DNA of 64,000 nucleotides. Source: Streptomyces longhuiensis (GTDB lineage: Bacteria > Actinomycetota > Actinomycetes > Streptomycetales > Streptomycetaceae). Position numbers and translations under genes: made by a program. Positions 18,007 to 26,661 of the stretch are shown piece after piece. The DNA lies in NCBI RefSeq assembly GCF_020616555.1, contig NZ_CP085173.1, forward strand, positions 8,014,001-8,078,000, given 5' to 3'. Under the pieces are notes generated by a model, which made no database searches, was not told the origin of the DNA, and was given only the letters and a program-made list of their open reading frames with translations. Within the stretch, counting starts at the first letter, position 1, and every line of letters starts with the position of its first letter.

Positions 18007-19191
18007 TCATGCCTCCTGCCGGGTCAGGGCGGCCGCACGGGCGATGGCGCCCAGCGCGTCCAGGTGAGCGGGTGTGTCGGCTACCGGCTGGTCGGCGGCG
18101 GAGAACTTCGCGATGACGACGTCGCTCTGCGGGTCGAGCCAGAGGTACTGGCCGAATATGCCGACACCGTAGAAGGACCCGTGGTCGTCGCCCGGAATCC
18201 ACCACTGGTTCTTGTAGGTGCCACCCGCCGCCGAGTCGGACTCCGCCGTGGTCGCGAAGTGCCCCCCGCGGCGCGTCCGCGCGATCCAGTCAGCCGGCAC
18301 CACGGGTGTGCCCTCGCGCCACCCGTCGTCGAGAACCAGGTGCCCGAATCGCGCGAGATCGCGCAGTCGCATCCCCATCCCGGCACACGCATAGGGCGTT
18401 CCGTGGTCGTCGACCGTAACGAAGGCGTCGTCCTCGGCGCCGATCCACGACCACAGATGTCGCCGCATCAGCTCGCCGTAGCCCGCGCCGCCGGCGCGTT
18501 CGAGCACCCACGCGAGGACGTCGGTGGTCCCCGAGCAGTACTGGAAGTCGGCGCCGTGCCGGCCGGCGCCGCGCAACTGGGCCAGGAACGGCCGGGTGCC
18601 GACCACGTCCTCGGGCTGGCGCGGCCGCCATCCGGCAGCGCGGTCGCCCGCGTGAACCTCGGCGGTGGGCTCCAGGTACGACATGTCGTAGTGCGGCGCC
18701 GCGGTCATGTCGAGCAGCTGCCCCACGGTGGCACCGGCGTACGAACCCGCCGCCAGCTCCGGGACGTACGTCGGGACGGTCGCCTCGAGGTCGAGGAGGT
18801 CGGCGCCGGCCAGCACCCCGGCCAGCATGCCGGCGAACGACTTCGAGATGGACATCACGATGTGGTGAGACGTGGAGGTGAACTCACCGAAGTAGCGCTC
18901 TGCGAGGATCGTGTCGCCGCGCAGCACGAGGATGCCGTCGGTGTGCGTGCGAGCGAGGAACTCCTCTGCGCTGATCGGCCCCCCTTGGGGGCCCGGCACG
19001 GTCAGAAGCTCCCAGTCCAAGGGCTCACTCGCGGGCACCAGCATGCGTGCCGACGCCTCACCGCGAGCGATGGTCGTGCAGGGAACCACGTCCTCGACCC
19101 GGTGCAGACCGAGTCGGTGGTGAGGTGGGGTGAGCCAGTTGCTGAACGAGATGTCTGAGGAGGCCATGGAGGAGATGGTGATCCCGGTCAC
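18007..19191 (-). CDS. serine hydrolase, NylB / class C beta-lactamase fold
   Basis: 394-residue serine hydrolase of the 6-aminohexanoate-dimer hydrolase (NylB)/EstB branch of the beta-lactamase fold. The catalytic SxxK is SISK (Ser 114, Lys 117) in HIVMSISKSFAG and the Tyr motif is FQYCSGTTDVL (Tyr 218, Ser 220), as in NylB. No signal peptide, so cytoplasmic. GTG at 19189-19191, behind AGGAG, is preferred over the internal ATG. It is the first gene of a two-gene unit with the NCS1 permease. Together they suggest uptake and hydrolysis of a cyclic or acylated amide, or an ester. The LysR gene is transcribed away from it. Confidence 0.88.
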   Translation of the reverse strand: MTGITISSMASSDISFSNWLTPPHHRLGLHRVEDVVPCTTIARGEASARMLVPASEPLDWELLTVPGPQGGPISAEEFLARTHTDGILVLRGDTILAERYFGEFTSTSHHIVMSISKSFAGMLAGVLAGADLLDLEATVPTYVPELAAGSYAGATVGQLLDMTAAPHYDMSYLEPTAEVHAGDRAAGWRPRQPEDVVGTRPFLAQLRGAGRHGADFQYCSGTTDVLAWVLERAGGAGYGELMRRHLWSWIGAEDDAFVTVDDHGTPYACAGMGMRLRDLARFGHLVLDDGWREGTPVVPADWIARTRRGGHFATTAESDSAAGGTYKNQWWIPGDDHGSFYGVGIFGQYLWLDPQSDVVIAKFSAADQPVADTPAHLDALGAIARAAALTRQEA

Positions 19192-19228
19192 CTACTCCTG
19201 TCCAAGACCTAACTACTACCCATCATGA

Positions 19229-19241
19229 TGCCGTTTCGGCA
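19229..19241. promoter_or_regulatory. LysR-type T-N11-A operator candidate
   Basis: tgccgtttcggca is a perfect inverted repeat (tgccg/cggca, 3-base spacer) matching the T-N11-A rule of LysR regulators. It lies in the 59-base gap between the divergent hydrolase and lysR genes, ten bases before the lysR ATG, and is flanked by further partial symmetry (catgatg on both sides). Position fits autoregulation and control of the divergent pair. Confidence 0.6.
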
Positions 19242-19250
19242 TGATGAGGC

Positions 19251-20147
19251 ATGGAGCTACGACACCTACGGTGCTTTCTGACTGTCGCGCAACTCGGTAC
19301 CGTCACGGCCGCCGCCAACCAGCTACACATCGCTCAGCCCGCGGTGTCCCGCCAGATCCAGCGCCTGGAGCGCGACCTCGGCGTCACGCTCTTCCGCCGC
19401 AACGGCCATCGGCTATCCCTCACGGACGCGGGCCGCCACACGCTCGACGTCGCGCACGACCTACTCACCCGGGCCGACCGGCTGACGACGGTCGCGGGAC
19501 AGCTGGCCGACGGACAGCTGACCCGGATCTCCTGCGTGGCCGCCCCCACCACGCTGGACTACGTCCTCGCTCCGTTCGTCGCCACCCTCGACGACGACGA
19601 CCCGTTCATCGCCGTCGTCTCGGTCCTCGGCGACGAGGTGCACGAGGCGGTCGCCGCCGGACACGACTTCGGCATCGCCGCGAACGTGCCCCCCGCGGGC
19701 GGCCTTGCCTGGCAACGCCTCACCCGCGTGCCGCTCCACGCTTACGTCAACCCGGGCCACCCCTGGGGCCGCGACACCAGCGTCACGCTGGACGAGCTGA
19801 TGAAGCAGCCTCTCCTCCTTCCGGGCCGAACGGACCCGACGCGCACCGTTCTCGACGCAGCTGTCATCGCGGCCCGACTCCGGTATCAACGCCACACCGA
19901 GGTCCCGTGGGAACAGATGCGCCACGCCCTGGCGGCAGGGCGGCGTGGCGTCGCGATCGGGACCGAGTTGCCGCGATTCGGTACTCGTCCCGTACTCGTC
20001 CTCGACACCGATGGCGCTCCCGTCCAGCTCCCCATCCACGCATGCTGGAGCCCCGACCACTACGCGGCGCCCGCGCTCGAGCAGTTGGCCACGCGACTGG
20101 GCACCTTTGCCGAGCAGGTCGTCCGCCCCGAGGCCGAAGCGATCTGA
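19251..20147 (+). CDS. LysR-family transcriptional regulator
   Basis: 298 residues. The winged helix-turn-helix at the N-terminus is complete: MELRHLRCFLTVAQLGTVTA, then LHIAQPAVSRQIQRLERDLG and the wing FRRNGHRLSLTDAG. A linker helix leads to a periplasmic-binding-like effector domain. Divergent from the hydrolase-permease unit with only 59 bases between, the classical layout for a LysR regulator and its target. The inducer is probably the transported compound or its hydrolysis product; this is inference. Confidence 0.93.
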   Translation: MELRHLRCFLTVAQLGTVTAAANQLHIAQPAVSRQIQRLERDLGVTLFRRNGHRLSLTDAGRHTLDVAHDLLTRADRLTTVAGQLADGQLTRISCVAAPTTLDYVLAPFVATLDDDDPFIAVVSVLGDEVHEAVAAGHDFGIAANVPPAGGLAWQRLTRVPLHAYVNPGHPWGRDTSVTLDELMKQPLLLPGRTDPTRTVLDAAVIAARLRYQRHTEVPWEQMRHALAAGRRGVAIGTELPRFGTRPVLVLDTDGAPVQLPIHACWSPDHYAAPALEQLATRLGTFAEQVVRPEAEAI

Positions 20148-20289
20148 GGCGCAGTGCCGGGTGCGCGGCCAGGGCTGAAGCAAGCACGGCCTGCGCCTGG
20201 CCGGTGGCGTAGTTGGGGGCGGTCTCGATCCGCCGCTCGCCGGGGAGGGCCGCGGGAAGCACCCGGGGGCGTCGTCCGGCAGCCGGACG

Positions 20290-20445
20290 TAAGGACCGGG
20301 ACAAGTTCATCTCCGGGAAGAACAAGCAGAACGCCGTGAAGTCGGTGGTTGTCACGGACTCTGGCGGGCGCCTGCTGTTCTGCAGCCCGGCCGAGCCTGC
20401 CAGCTGCGCTGACACTACTCACGCCCGGAAGTTGGGCCTGGTCAC
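20290..20445 (+). pseudogene. IS5-type transposase internal fragment
   Basis: Plus-strand frame with DRDKFISGKNKQNAVKSVVV followed by TDSGGRLLFCSPAEPASCAD, the region between the first and second catalytic Asp of Streptomyces IS5-type (DDE_4) transposases. Both ends are lost. The rest of 20148-20516 carries no gene. Confidence 0.7.
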
Positions 20446-20516
20446 CTGGCGATGCGGCCAGTTGGCGCCTGGAGGGGAACCGAGGAGCTCATTGGCCGAG
20501 GCTGCGTGACGGGCCA

Positions 20517-20969
20517 CTAGCTTGTGCCGGCGGGCGGGTCGGCGTAGACGCCCTGCAGCATGCCGGTGGCCTGCCCGACTTCGATGAGATAGCCGTCCGG
20601 ATCGCGCAAGTAGCACCTCAGCTCGGCCTTGCGATCGATGGGTGGCGTGAGGAACTCGGCGCCCTTCGCGCTCCACTCTCGGTGACATGCCTCGATGTCG
20701 GCGACACGGAGGTTGAGGAAGCTGCTGACCGTGCTCGGGTCGGTGGGCGGGCGCAGGATGACGTCTGGCTTGTCTGGGGTGGGGCCGCCTCCCGGATTCA
20801 TGATGATCCATCCATTGGCGAGCTTGATGGTGCAGGGGTTCTCCTCGAGCACCACCTCACCGCCGAGAACGTCGGCGTAAAAGGCACGAGATCGGGCTAC
20901 GTCGGCCACCGTCAGAAAGTGAGTGAGGAGGAGCCCGGAATCCGGGGCAGGAAAACCGTCACCGTGCAT
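20517..20969 (-). CDS. VOC (glyoxalase/bleomycin-resistance) family protein
   Basis: 150 residues. ATG at 20967-20969 chosen because GGAGG lies six bases upstream; the longer frame has no site. A single vicinal oxygen chelate unit with two beta-alpha-beta-beta-beta halves: LTHFLTVADVARSRAFYADV at the start and SSFLNLRVADIEACHREWSA in the second half, ending with LRCYLRDPDGYLIEVGQ. Metal ligands His and Glu are plausible at LTHF and LIEV. Could detoxify or sequester a small molecule, or act as a dioxygenase-like enzyme. Monocistronic. Confidence 0.85.
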   Translation of the reverse strand: MHGDGFPAPDSGLLLTHFLTVADVARSRAFYADVLGGEVVLEENPCTIKLANGWIIMNPGGGPTPDKPDVILRPPTDPSTVSSFLNLRVADIEACHREWSAKGAEFLTPPIDRKAELRCYLRDPDGYLIEVGQATGMLQGVYADPPAGTS

Positions 20970-21375
20970 GCAAGGCCTCCAGGCAAATCGGATGTTTCCT
21001 TTCATAGTGGTGGATGGATGTCCGCGAGCACGAATGAACACGGCCGGGAGGGGAGCCAGCCGTGTTGTGGCGTCGACGCTCCGGTCACGCTCGTAGCGCA
21101 CCGCACTCGTCTGAAGAACAGGAACTGTTCGAGTCATACGGCATCGTCATCCCACCCGCGACCACGCCACCCGTCGTCCTTGCGGCCCTCCAGGCTCGGG
21201 TCCTCAGTCAAACCGGCGAGACCCGCAACAAGATCAAGACGACGTGTCAATGATCTGCAAGCCCTGACGGCATTGGGATCTATCAGCGGCAGAGCGGCTG
21301 CTTGAGGGGCGATGTGCCGGGTCGCCTCTGGGCTCCCAGGGCCGGGGTGTCAGTGGTTCATGCAAGGGTGCCCCC
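20970..21375. other. intergenic stretch
   Basis: About 400 bases. A plus-strand frame of 63 codons from 21062 (containing SYGIVIPPATTPPVVLAALQ) has no RBS and no recognised family; I do not call it. The upstream regions of the VOC and SnoaL-like genes lie here. Confidence 0.35.
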
Positions 21376-21753
21376 ATGGAACCTTCGGGAGTGATCGAGG
21401 CATTGTGGGATCGGATCCAGGCGCGCGATTGGTCAGGTGTCGCCGACTTGGTCGCGGAGGACGTCGTGGTCGAGTGGCCGGTCAGCGCGGAGCGCATCGT
21501 TGGCAACAAGAACTTCGTCGCGGTGAACAGCGAATACCCGGGGGGCTGGTCGATTCGGGTGCTGCGGATCGTGGCTGACGGCAGCGAGGTGGTCTCCGAA
21601 GTCGAGGTGCCGCATGACGAGTTCGGCGTGTTCCGCGTGGCCTCGTTCTGGACCATCCAGAAGGGACGGATCGTGCGTGGCCGGGAGTACTGGACGAGTG
21701 TGGGGGCTGATCCGCGCCCGGAGTGGCGGGCGGCTCTGGTTGAGCCCATGTGA
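21376..21753 (+). CDS. SnoaL-like / NTF2-fold protein
   Basis: 125-residue protein of the SnoaL-like (NTF2) fold: N-terminal helix GVIEALWDRIQARDWSGVAD followed by LVAEDVVVEWPVSAERIVGN, a curved sheet (RVLRIVADGSEVVSEVEVPH) and the terminal strand pair with GRIVRGREYWT. Such proteins include polyketide cyclases, steroid isomerases and many uncharacterised small enzymes. ATG at 21376 after an upstream purine-poor region. Stands alone beside IS remnants. Confidence 0.85.
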   Translation: MEPSGVIEALWDRIQARDWSGVADLVAEDVVVEWPVSAERIVGNKNFVAVNSEYPGGWSIRVLRIVADGSEVVSEVEVPHDEFGVFRVASFWTIQKGRIVRGREYWTSVGADPRPEWRAALVEPM

Positions 21754-21825
21754 AGCGGTTGCCCCTCGCAGCGACGTTCCGGCTGATTTGGTCGGCCGTA
21801 GCAAGGGCCATGGGGGTTAGGCGAG

Positions 21826-22188
21826 TTGTGAAGCTGACCTCGGCCCGCGCGGCCTGCTCCCATCCTGCCCTGTCTGGTGTCTCCCGCGCACACTTGGGCG
21901 AGTTGTTCGCCGAACTCGCCGCCCCGTGGGAGGCCGCGCGGCAGCCCGGACTTCGCGAAGCCCGAGGTGGGGAACGCCGCAGGGCGGCCGGCGCCATGCG
22001 CAAGCCGAAGCTGGTCCTCTGCGACCGGCTGCTTCTTGCCCTGGTGCACCTGCGCCATCAACTGCCGCAGGAGGTCCTGGCCGAGCTGTACGGCGTCGAC
22101 CGCTCGACCGTCTCGACGGCGATTCGGCAGGTGCGGCCGTTGCTTGCGGCCCGGGGCTTCGCAGTGCCCGACCGTGCGGGTGCCGAAA
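21826..22188 (+). pseudogene. IS5-type transposase N-terminal fragment
   Basis: The frame reads VKLTSARAACSHPALSGVSR, then LVLCDRLLLALVHLRHQLPQ and EVLAELYGVDRSTVSTAIRQ, the N-terminal helix-turn-helix part of an IS5-family (HARBI-like) transposase. Homology ends at GFAVPDRAG, where the next, oppositely oriented transposase remnant begins. The DDE domain is missing. Confidence 0.75.
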
Positions 22189-22262
22189 AATCATCCGGTC
22201 TGGTCAAGCGGTGTGTCGGTACTCGCGGAGGGTTCCGCCGAGTCGGTCTCGTCGGCGGACCT

Positions 22263-22880
22263 TCAAGTCCCCGAGCTGCGGTGGGCCGTTGACCGGTTGG
22301 GGGAGCGGGCGGAGTGGTGGGGTCGGTGCTCGTTGTAATGGGTCTCGAACTCAGGTAACGCGTAGAGGAGATGGCTCTGGTTCCAGATCAAGGTGCGGTC
22401 CAGGAGCTCGCGTCGACAGGTCTGTATCCAGCGCTTCATGAGGGAGTTCATCCGGGGCATCTGGATGCCTGTGGTGATCACCTTCCGGCCGGCGTCGGCC
22501 ACAAGGGCGTCGAAGGCGGTCGTGAACTTCGAGTCGCGGTCGCGGATCAGGAGTCTGGCCTTGCTGCCGACGTCATCGAGGTCCATGAGGAGGTTACGCC
22601 CGAGCTGCACGATCCACTGCGCGGTCGGGTGCGCGGTGGCGCCCAGGCCCCGGATGCGCCTTGTCGAGTGCTCGATGACGGCGAAGACGTACAGCCGCGC
22701 CCCAGCCAGGGTGCGGACCTCGAAGAGATCGCAGGCGATCAGTGCGTCGGTCTGGCTGCACAGAAAGTCCGCCCAGGTCGCGCTCTGCCGTTCGGGCGCG
22801 GGCGGGATGCCGTGCTCCTTGAGGATCTCCCAGACGGTGGAGGCGCCGGCCTTGATGCCCAGCGCCGCTAGCTCACCGTG
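22263..22880 (-). pseudogene. rve-type transposase, 5' truncated, third catalytic residue changed
   Basis: DDE integrase-core transposase fragment: IHGELAALGIKAGASTVWEI, first Asp in DALIACDLFEVRTL, second Asp in RLLIRDRDSKFTTAF, and C-terminal YALPEFETHYNEHRPHHSAR. At the position of the third catalytic acid the sequence is MNSLMKRWIQTCRREL; relatives have Glu where Lys stands here. The N-terminal third and the last residues are missing. Not active. Confidence 0.8.
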
Positions 22881-22897
22881 GATCAGATCCGGCGGTG

Positions 22898-22931
22898 CCT
22901 GTGCCGCTCGAAAATACGATTCGGTGCTGTG
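22898..22931 (-). repeat. 34-bp word shared in inverted orientation with 2299-2332
   Basis: Reverse complement carries cgaatcgtattttcgagcgg and matches 2299-2332 at 31 of 34 bases. It lies exactly at the truncated 5' edge of the transposase remnant 22263-22880, so it may mark a deletion or insertion junction. Confidence 0.6.
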
Positions 22932-22952
22932 AGCTGCGGTGAGGGCGTATGG

Positions 22953-23680
22953 TCAGGCGGTTCCCTCGTACTGATTGATCAGGCCTCGGAGGAGGCGTTG
23001 ACGCCGGATCCGGTGGGCCTGGAGGTTGGTGACGGTGGCCGGAGTGGCTGGTTCGGCGCTGTCCGGGGGTAGTTGCTGCCGGGACTGGTGGGGACGGTCC
23101 CGTTGTAGCGCCTGATGTATTCGGCCCAGGACTGCGCGAGCGTGGGCCTCGTTGTAGATCAGCATGCGGTCGAGGAGCCGGCGGCGGAGGGTGCCCATGA
23201 CTCTCTCGCAGATCGCGTTCGCTTTGGGCGCCTGCGGCCGGCCTGCCGGATCGTAGGAGTAGCTCCAGCTCGTTCCTTGGGGGTTGGTGACTTCTGTGAG
23301 CCGGAGTTCCTCGTCGTATGTGAACTCGTGACGGCCGCCATCAGGTCCCGTGCGGCCGACGAGCACGTCGAAGTGGGTGTACTCGTAGCGGGTCGTGCCG
23401 CCGAGACGGTCCGTGTGGCTGGTCCGGTTGCCCTCCCCGTCGTAGGTCCACGACTCGGCCGCGCCGTCAGCGGCGGTCCGGCGGGTGAGCAGGCCCTCGA
23501 CCGTCCATTCCAGGAGTGTGGTGGCGCCGCTCGGCTCGGTGACCTCCACCGGGTGGCCGAGGGGGTCGCGACGGTAGCGGGTCACGACGCCGCGGGGGTT
23601 GGTTATCCGGATGGGCAGCCCGGTGCGGTCGCACTCGACCGCGCTGGAGTGGCCGAAAGGGCCGACGACCGACGTGAGGC
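22953..23680 (-). pseudogene. RHS-repeat fragment fused in frame to a transposase C-terminus
   Basis: One open frame joins two unrelated pieces. From about 23680 to 23232 it encodes three to four RHS/YD repeats (for example NPRGVVTRYRRDPLGHPVEV, SWTYDGEGNRTSHTDRLGGT, EFTYDEELRLTEVTNPQGTS). From 23231 to the stop at 22953 it encodes the C-terminal part of an IS transposase (ANAICERVMGTLRRRLLDRM, with the last catalytic Glu, and RIRRQRLLRGLINQYEGTA). RHS proteins are large toxin-delivery or surface proteins; this is a small internal slice. No start codon with an RBS is visible, and the frame continues upstream through the FKBP gene on another frame, so expression is unlikely. Confidence 0.75.
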
Positions 23681-23709
23681 GGCTCGTCGCAGGGGAGGAG
23701 CCGCCAAGG

Positions 23710-24117
23710 TCACCAGGCGCTGCTCCACCCGGTTGTGCTGGAATACGAGTCCAGCAGGTCCACCACGAAGACCAGGGTCGAGCCCGCCGGGATCGACGGC
23801 GAGGGCGACTGCTTGCCGTAGCCAAGACGCGGGGGAACGATGATCTCGCGCCGACCGCCGACCTTCATCCCCCTCACCCCCCGGTCCCAGCCCTTGATGA
23901 CCTTGCCACTGCCCAGGGCGAACTTGAACGGCTGGCCCCGGTCCCAGGAGGCGTCGAACTCCTTCCCGGACTCGAAGGTCACCCCGACATAGTGGACCCT
24001 GACCACCATGCCCGGCTTCACCTCAGCCCCGTCCCCGACGACCAGGTCCCGGATGGTCAGCTCGGTAGGAGCGTCACCCTCCGGAACGTCGACCTCGGGC
24101 TTCGTCAGTTCACTCAT
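23710..24117 (-). CDS. FKBP-type peptidyl-prolyl cis-trans isomerase
   Basis: 135 residues. ATG at 24115-24117 behind GAGGCGG. A single FKBP domain with the usual core: VVRVHYVGVTFESGKEFDAS, GSGKVIKGWDRGVRGMKVGG and RREIIVPPRLGYG, ending in LVFVVDLLDS. No signal peptide, so cytoplasmic folding helper; FK506-binding residues (Tyr, Phe, Asp, Val-Ile, Trp) are present. The C-terminal extension after VVDLLD (about 12 residues, SYSSTTGWSSAW) is unlike relatives, which stop near there; it runs into the junction with the RHS fragment and may come from the rearrangement. Confidence 0.92.
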   Translation of the reverse strand: MSELTKPEVDVPEGDAPTELTIRDLVVGDGAEVKPGMVVRVHYVGVTFESGKEFDASWDRGQPFKFALGSGKVIKGWDRGVRGMKVGGRREIIVPPRLGYGKQSPSPSIPAGSTLVFVVDLLDSYSSTTGWSSAW

Positions 24118-24389
24118 TGCCGCCTCATCACTCTCCGTCGGAAGCCGTCGCACGGATCAGCCGGACACATGGACACTCCATGCAGCAGATGGTCACGCTA
24201 CCGAGAATGCCGGTCCCCGGAGCACACCGGATCCAGCGGCCACACGTGATGATCTTTTGCACTGCCGGTGAACGCGACCGGCACGCACAGGTCACGCAGT
24301 AATCGCCAGAACGAGACGAGGTGCAGACGGCTGTCGGCACATTGCGAAACATGTCGACCGAACATGGGACTTCGCAGGCACAACCCTCT

Positions 24390-24616
24390 GCAACAAGCAG
24401 TCCGAGCGCCCCCGCACCGTCCGCTCCATCCGAGCCCTCGTCCTGCGCCTGACCCGAGAGAACAGCACCTGGGGCCACCGCCGGATACAGGGCGAACTCG
24501 CCCGCCTCGGCTACCCGATCGCCCCGTCCACAGTCTGGGAGATCCTCCACGCAGCCGGCATCGACCCCGCCACGCAACGCTCCGGCCCGACCTGGCAGCA
24601 GCGCGAGGAGGAGTGA
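24390..24616 (+). pseudogene. rve-type transposase fragment
   Basis: Plus-strand translation: RPRTVRSIRALVLRLTRENS, TWGHRRIQGELARLGYPIAP, STVWEILHAAGIDPATQRSG, then PTWQQREEE, stop. This is the HTH part before the DDE core of the same transposase group found at 1621, 38105 and 45466. It is cut just before the catalytic domain. The remaining sequence of 24118-24389 holds no gene. Confidence 0.75.
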
Positions 24617-24635
24617 AGGCACCGGGAGCTGGAGG

Positions 24636-24664
24636 GCGGCCTATAGCGGCCTATAGTCGATCTC
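24636..24664 (+). promoter_or_regulatory. tandem gcggcctata repeat with -10-like tatagt before a possibly leaderless gene
   Basis: The 10-base unit gcggcctata occurs twice without a gap (24636-24655). The second copy runs into tatagt at 24652-24657, a good -10 hexamer, and the methyltransferase ATG follows seven bases later. No Shine-Dalgarno sequence lies between, so leaderless initiation at the ATG is plausible. Confidence 0.4.
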
Positions 24665-25276
24665 ATGAGTCGTTGGCAGGAACTGACCGGTGGCACATCC
24701 GGACACGAGTACGCCGCGCGCTTCGCCGCGCTGGCCCGCAACGGCAAGGATGTGCATGGTGAGGCGCGGTTCTGTGCGGCCCTGGTGCCCGCCGGGGCAC
24801 GGGTGCTTGACGCCGGGTGCGGTACCGGACGGGGCGCGATCCGGCTGGCGGAGCTGGGGTACGACTGCGTCGGGATTGACCTCGACGACTCGATGCTGGA
24901 CGTGGCGCGGAATCACGCGCCGGAGCTGCCGTGGTTCCGGGCCGATCTCGCCGAGTTCGATCCGGCCCTGCTCGGCATCGCGGCGGACTTCGACCTGGTC
25001 CTCGCTGCCGGCAATGTCTTCCCACTGCTGGCCGCCGGTACCGAGGCCGCGGTGGTCAAGCGCCTGGCCGGGGCTTTGCGTCCGGGCGGGCTGCTGGTCG
25101 CGGGCTTCGGCCTGGACGCCGCCCACCTGCCCGTGCCGCCCGGCATCACGCTGCCGGAGTACGACGCGAGTTGCACTGCGGCGGGCCTCGCCCTCGTCGA
25201 CCGCTTTGCCACCTGGGACGCCGACGCCTACGACGGCGGTGGCTACGCCGTCAGTATCCATCGCGCCAGCCCCTGA
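24665..25276 (+). CDS. class I SAM-dependent methyltransferase
   Basis: 203 residues with the Rossmann-type methyltransferase fold. Motif I is RVLDAGCGTGRGAIRLAELG, the acidic ribose-binding residue is in CVGIDLDDSMLDVA, motif II/III is DLVLAAGNVFPLL, and RPGGLLVAGFGLD follows. No substrate domain beyond the core, so a small-molecule acceptor is likely but not identifiable. No RBS precedes the ATG (see the possible leaderless promoter). Stand-alone gene between a transposase fragment and a gap. Confidence 0.88.
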   Translation: MSRWQELTGGTSGHEYAARFAALARNGKDVHGEARFCAALVPAGARVLDAGCGTGRGAIRLAELGYDCVGIDLDDSMLDVARNHAPELPWFRADLAEFDPALLGIAADFDLVLAAGNVFPLLAAGTEAAVVKRLAGALRPGGLLVAGFGLDAAHLPVPPGITLPEYDASCTAAGLALVDRFATWDADAYDGGGYAVSIHRASP

Positions 25277-25968
25277 CCCGGCCGCTCAGGTCCCTGACCA
25301 CCGGGGGGAGCGCCAGGCCCGCTGCGGCAGAGTTCTGACAGCCGAGAAGAGGCCGGCGCCCGCTACGAGAGCGTGACTGCCACGAGCAACACGCGAGGGT
25401 GGCTGAGGTTCTCGTAGTGGAAGTGAGCGTGCGCCGGGGGAGCTGGGTGGTGTTGGCAACTGTGGTGCCGGGACGGGGAATTGAGGTCCTCGTCGTGTGC
25501 GTACGGTCGGGAGCGGCAGCGGGATTCTGTCAGTAGCCTCGAACTGCGCGCTCCAGGTCCGTAGTTGCGCAAGTTACCGTGCCATTGGTGTCGAAGTCCC
25601 GCGACGGCGGCATACGACTTTCGAGAGTTTGGACGGGGCGCGCCGGAATTCCACACTTTCCCGTCTCCGGAGAACAGCTGCATTCGGCCCTGGCTGCTGA
25701 TGTCTTCGCTCCCTTCGCCCTTCGCCGAAGCCACTGGCATGACGGCAGAACAAGCGGCTGATCTTCTTGCCGCGGCGCTGCCGTCCCTGACCGACAAGGT
25801 CAGCCCGCAGGCCCGCAATCCTGACGAGCAGTGATGTGCTCCGCGTGTCACAGGACACCGGCGCGGCTGCCCGTCCGCACAATGAGGCGATGACACTCGA
25901 AAGGACACGACCGTGGCCGGTCCGGGCTACACCAGTCTCGCCGACCTGAACTCGGACGGCAGCCGAAC
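25277..25968. other. 690-base stretch without a firm gene
   Basis: One plus-strand frame (25565-25834, 89 codons, ending MTAEQAADLLAAALPSLTDK and a short tail) shows some coding character at its 3' end but has no RBS or family; it may be a remnant. Nothing else is supportable. The promoter of the membrane protein at 25969 should lie near the right side. Confidence 0.35.
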
Positions 25969-26661
25969 ATGACCGGACAGCGCCCTTCTGATGCGGGCAA
26001 TCTGCGCGAGCCACAGCAAGCGCCGTACGGCGAGGCCAGATGGCCGATGGCCGGAGCCGTCATCGCCGCCGCGGTGCTGACTCTGCTGCTGCCCGACGAC
26101 CTGCGCCTGGGACCCCGCTGGACGCTCCCCCTTGTCGAAGGACTGTTCCTGGTGGTGCTGATCGTGGGCGACCCGGTTCGAATCAGCCGCCGCTCGGCTG
26201 CCATGCGTGCGGTATCGATCGCCCTGGTCAGCGTGCTGGCATGCGGTGCCATCTGGTCAACCATCCGGTTGGTCGACGACCTCATGCACGGTGGTAGCGA
26301 GACCAACTCCGCCGACGCCCTCCTGCAGGCCAGCGGCAGCGTGTGGGTCCTCACCGTCCTCGCGTTCTCCCTCCTGTACTTCGAACTCGACAGTGGCGGA
26401 GCCGCCGCCCGGGCTCACTCCATGTCGCCGACCCCCGCTCTCGCCTTTCCCCAACACCTGGCCCCCGAACTGAACGCCACGCAGTGGCGCCCCCGTTACA
26501 TCGACTACCTCTACCTCGGCTTCACCAACGCCACCGCCTTCAGCCCCACCGACGTCATGCCGCTGGCGCCTTGGGCCAAGATCGTCATGGCTGTGCAGTC
26601 CATCGTCTCGCTGCTCATCCTCGGGCTCGTCGTCGCTCGAGCCGTCAATGTCCTCGCCTGA
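25969..26661 (+). CDS. integral membrane protein, ion-channel-like C-terminus
   Basis: 230 residues with about five to six membrane helices: AGAVIAAAVLTLLLPDDLRL, LPLVEGLFLVVLIVG, AVSIALVSVLACGAIWSTIR, VWVLTVLAFSLLYFELDSGG, a re-entrant-like region RPRYIDYLYLGFTNATAFSP and a last helix MAVQSIVSLLILGLVVARAV. The final part resembles the pore-helix/last-helix unit of two-helix cation channels, as in several actinobacterial membrane proteins of unknown role, but no selectivity filter (GYG) is present. ATG at 25969. Confidence 0.75.
   Translation: MTGQRPSDAGNLREPQQAPYGEARWPMAGAVIAAAVLTLLLPDDLRLGPRWTLPLVEGLFLVVLIVGDPVRISRRSAAMRAVSIALVSVLACGAIWSTIRLVDDLMHGGSETNSADALLQASGSVWVLTVLAFSLLYFELDSGGAAARAHSMSPTPALAFPQHLAPELNATQWRPRYIDYLYLGFTNATAFSPTDVMPLAPWAKIVMAVQSIVSLLILGLVVARAVNVLA

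Noticed and set aside
25565..25834. 89-codon plus-strand frame
   Set aside because: Some coding-like content at its end but no RBS, no family and poor start; left as unassigned.
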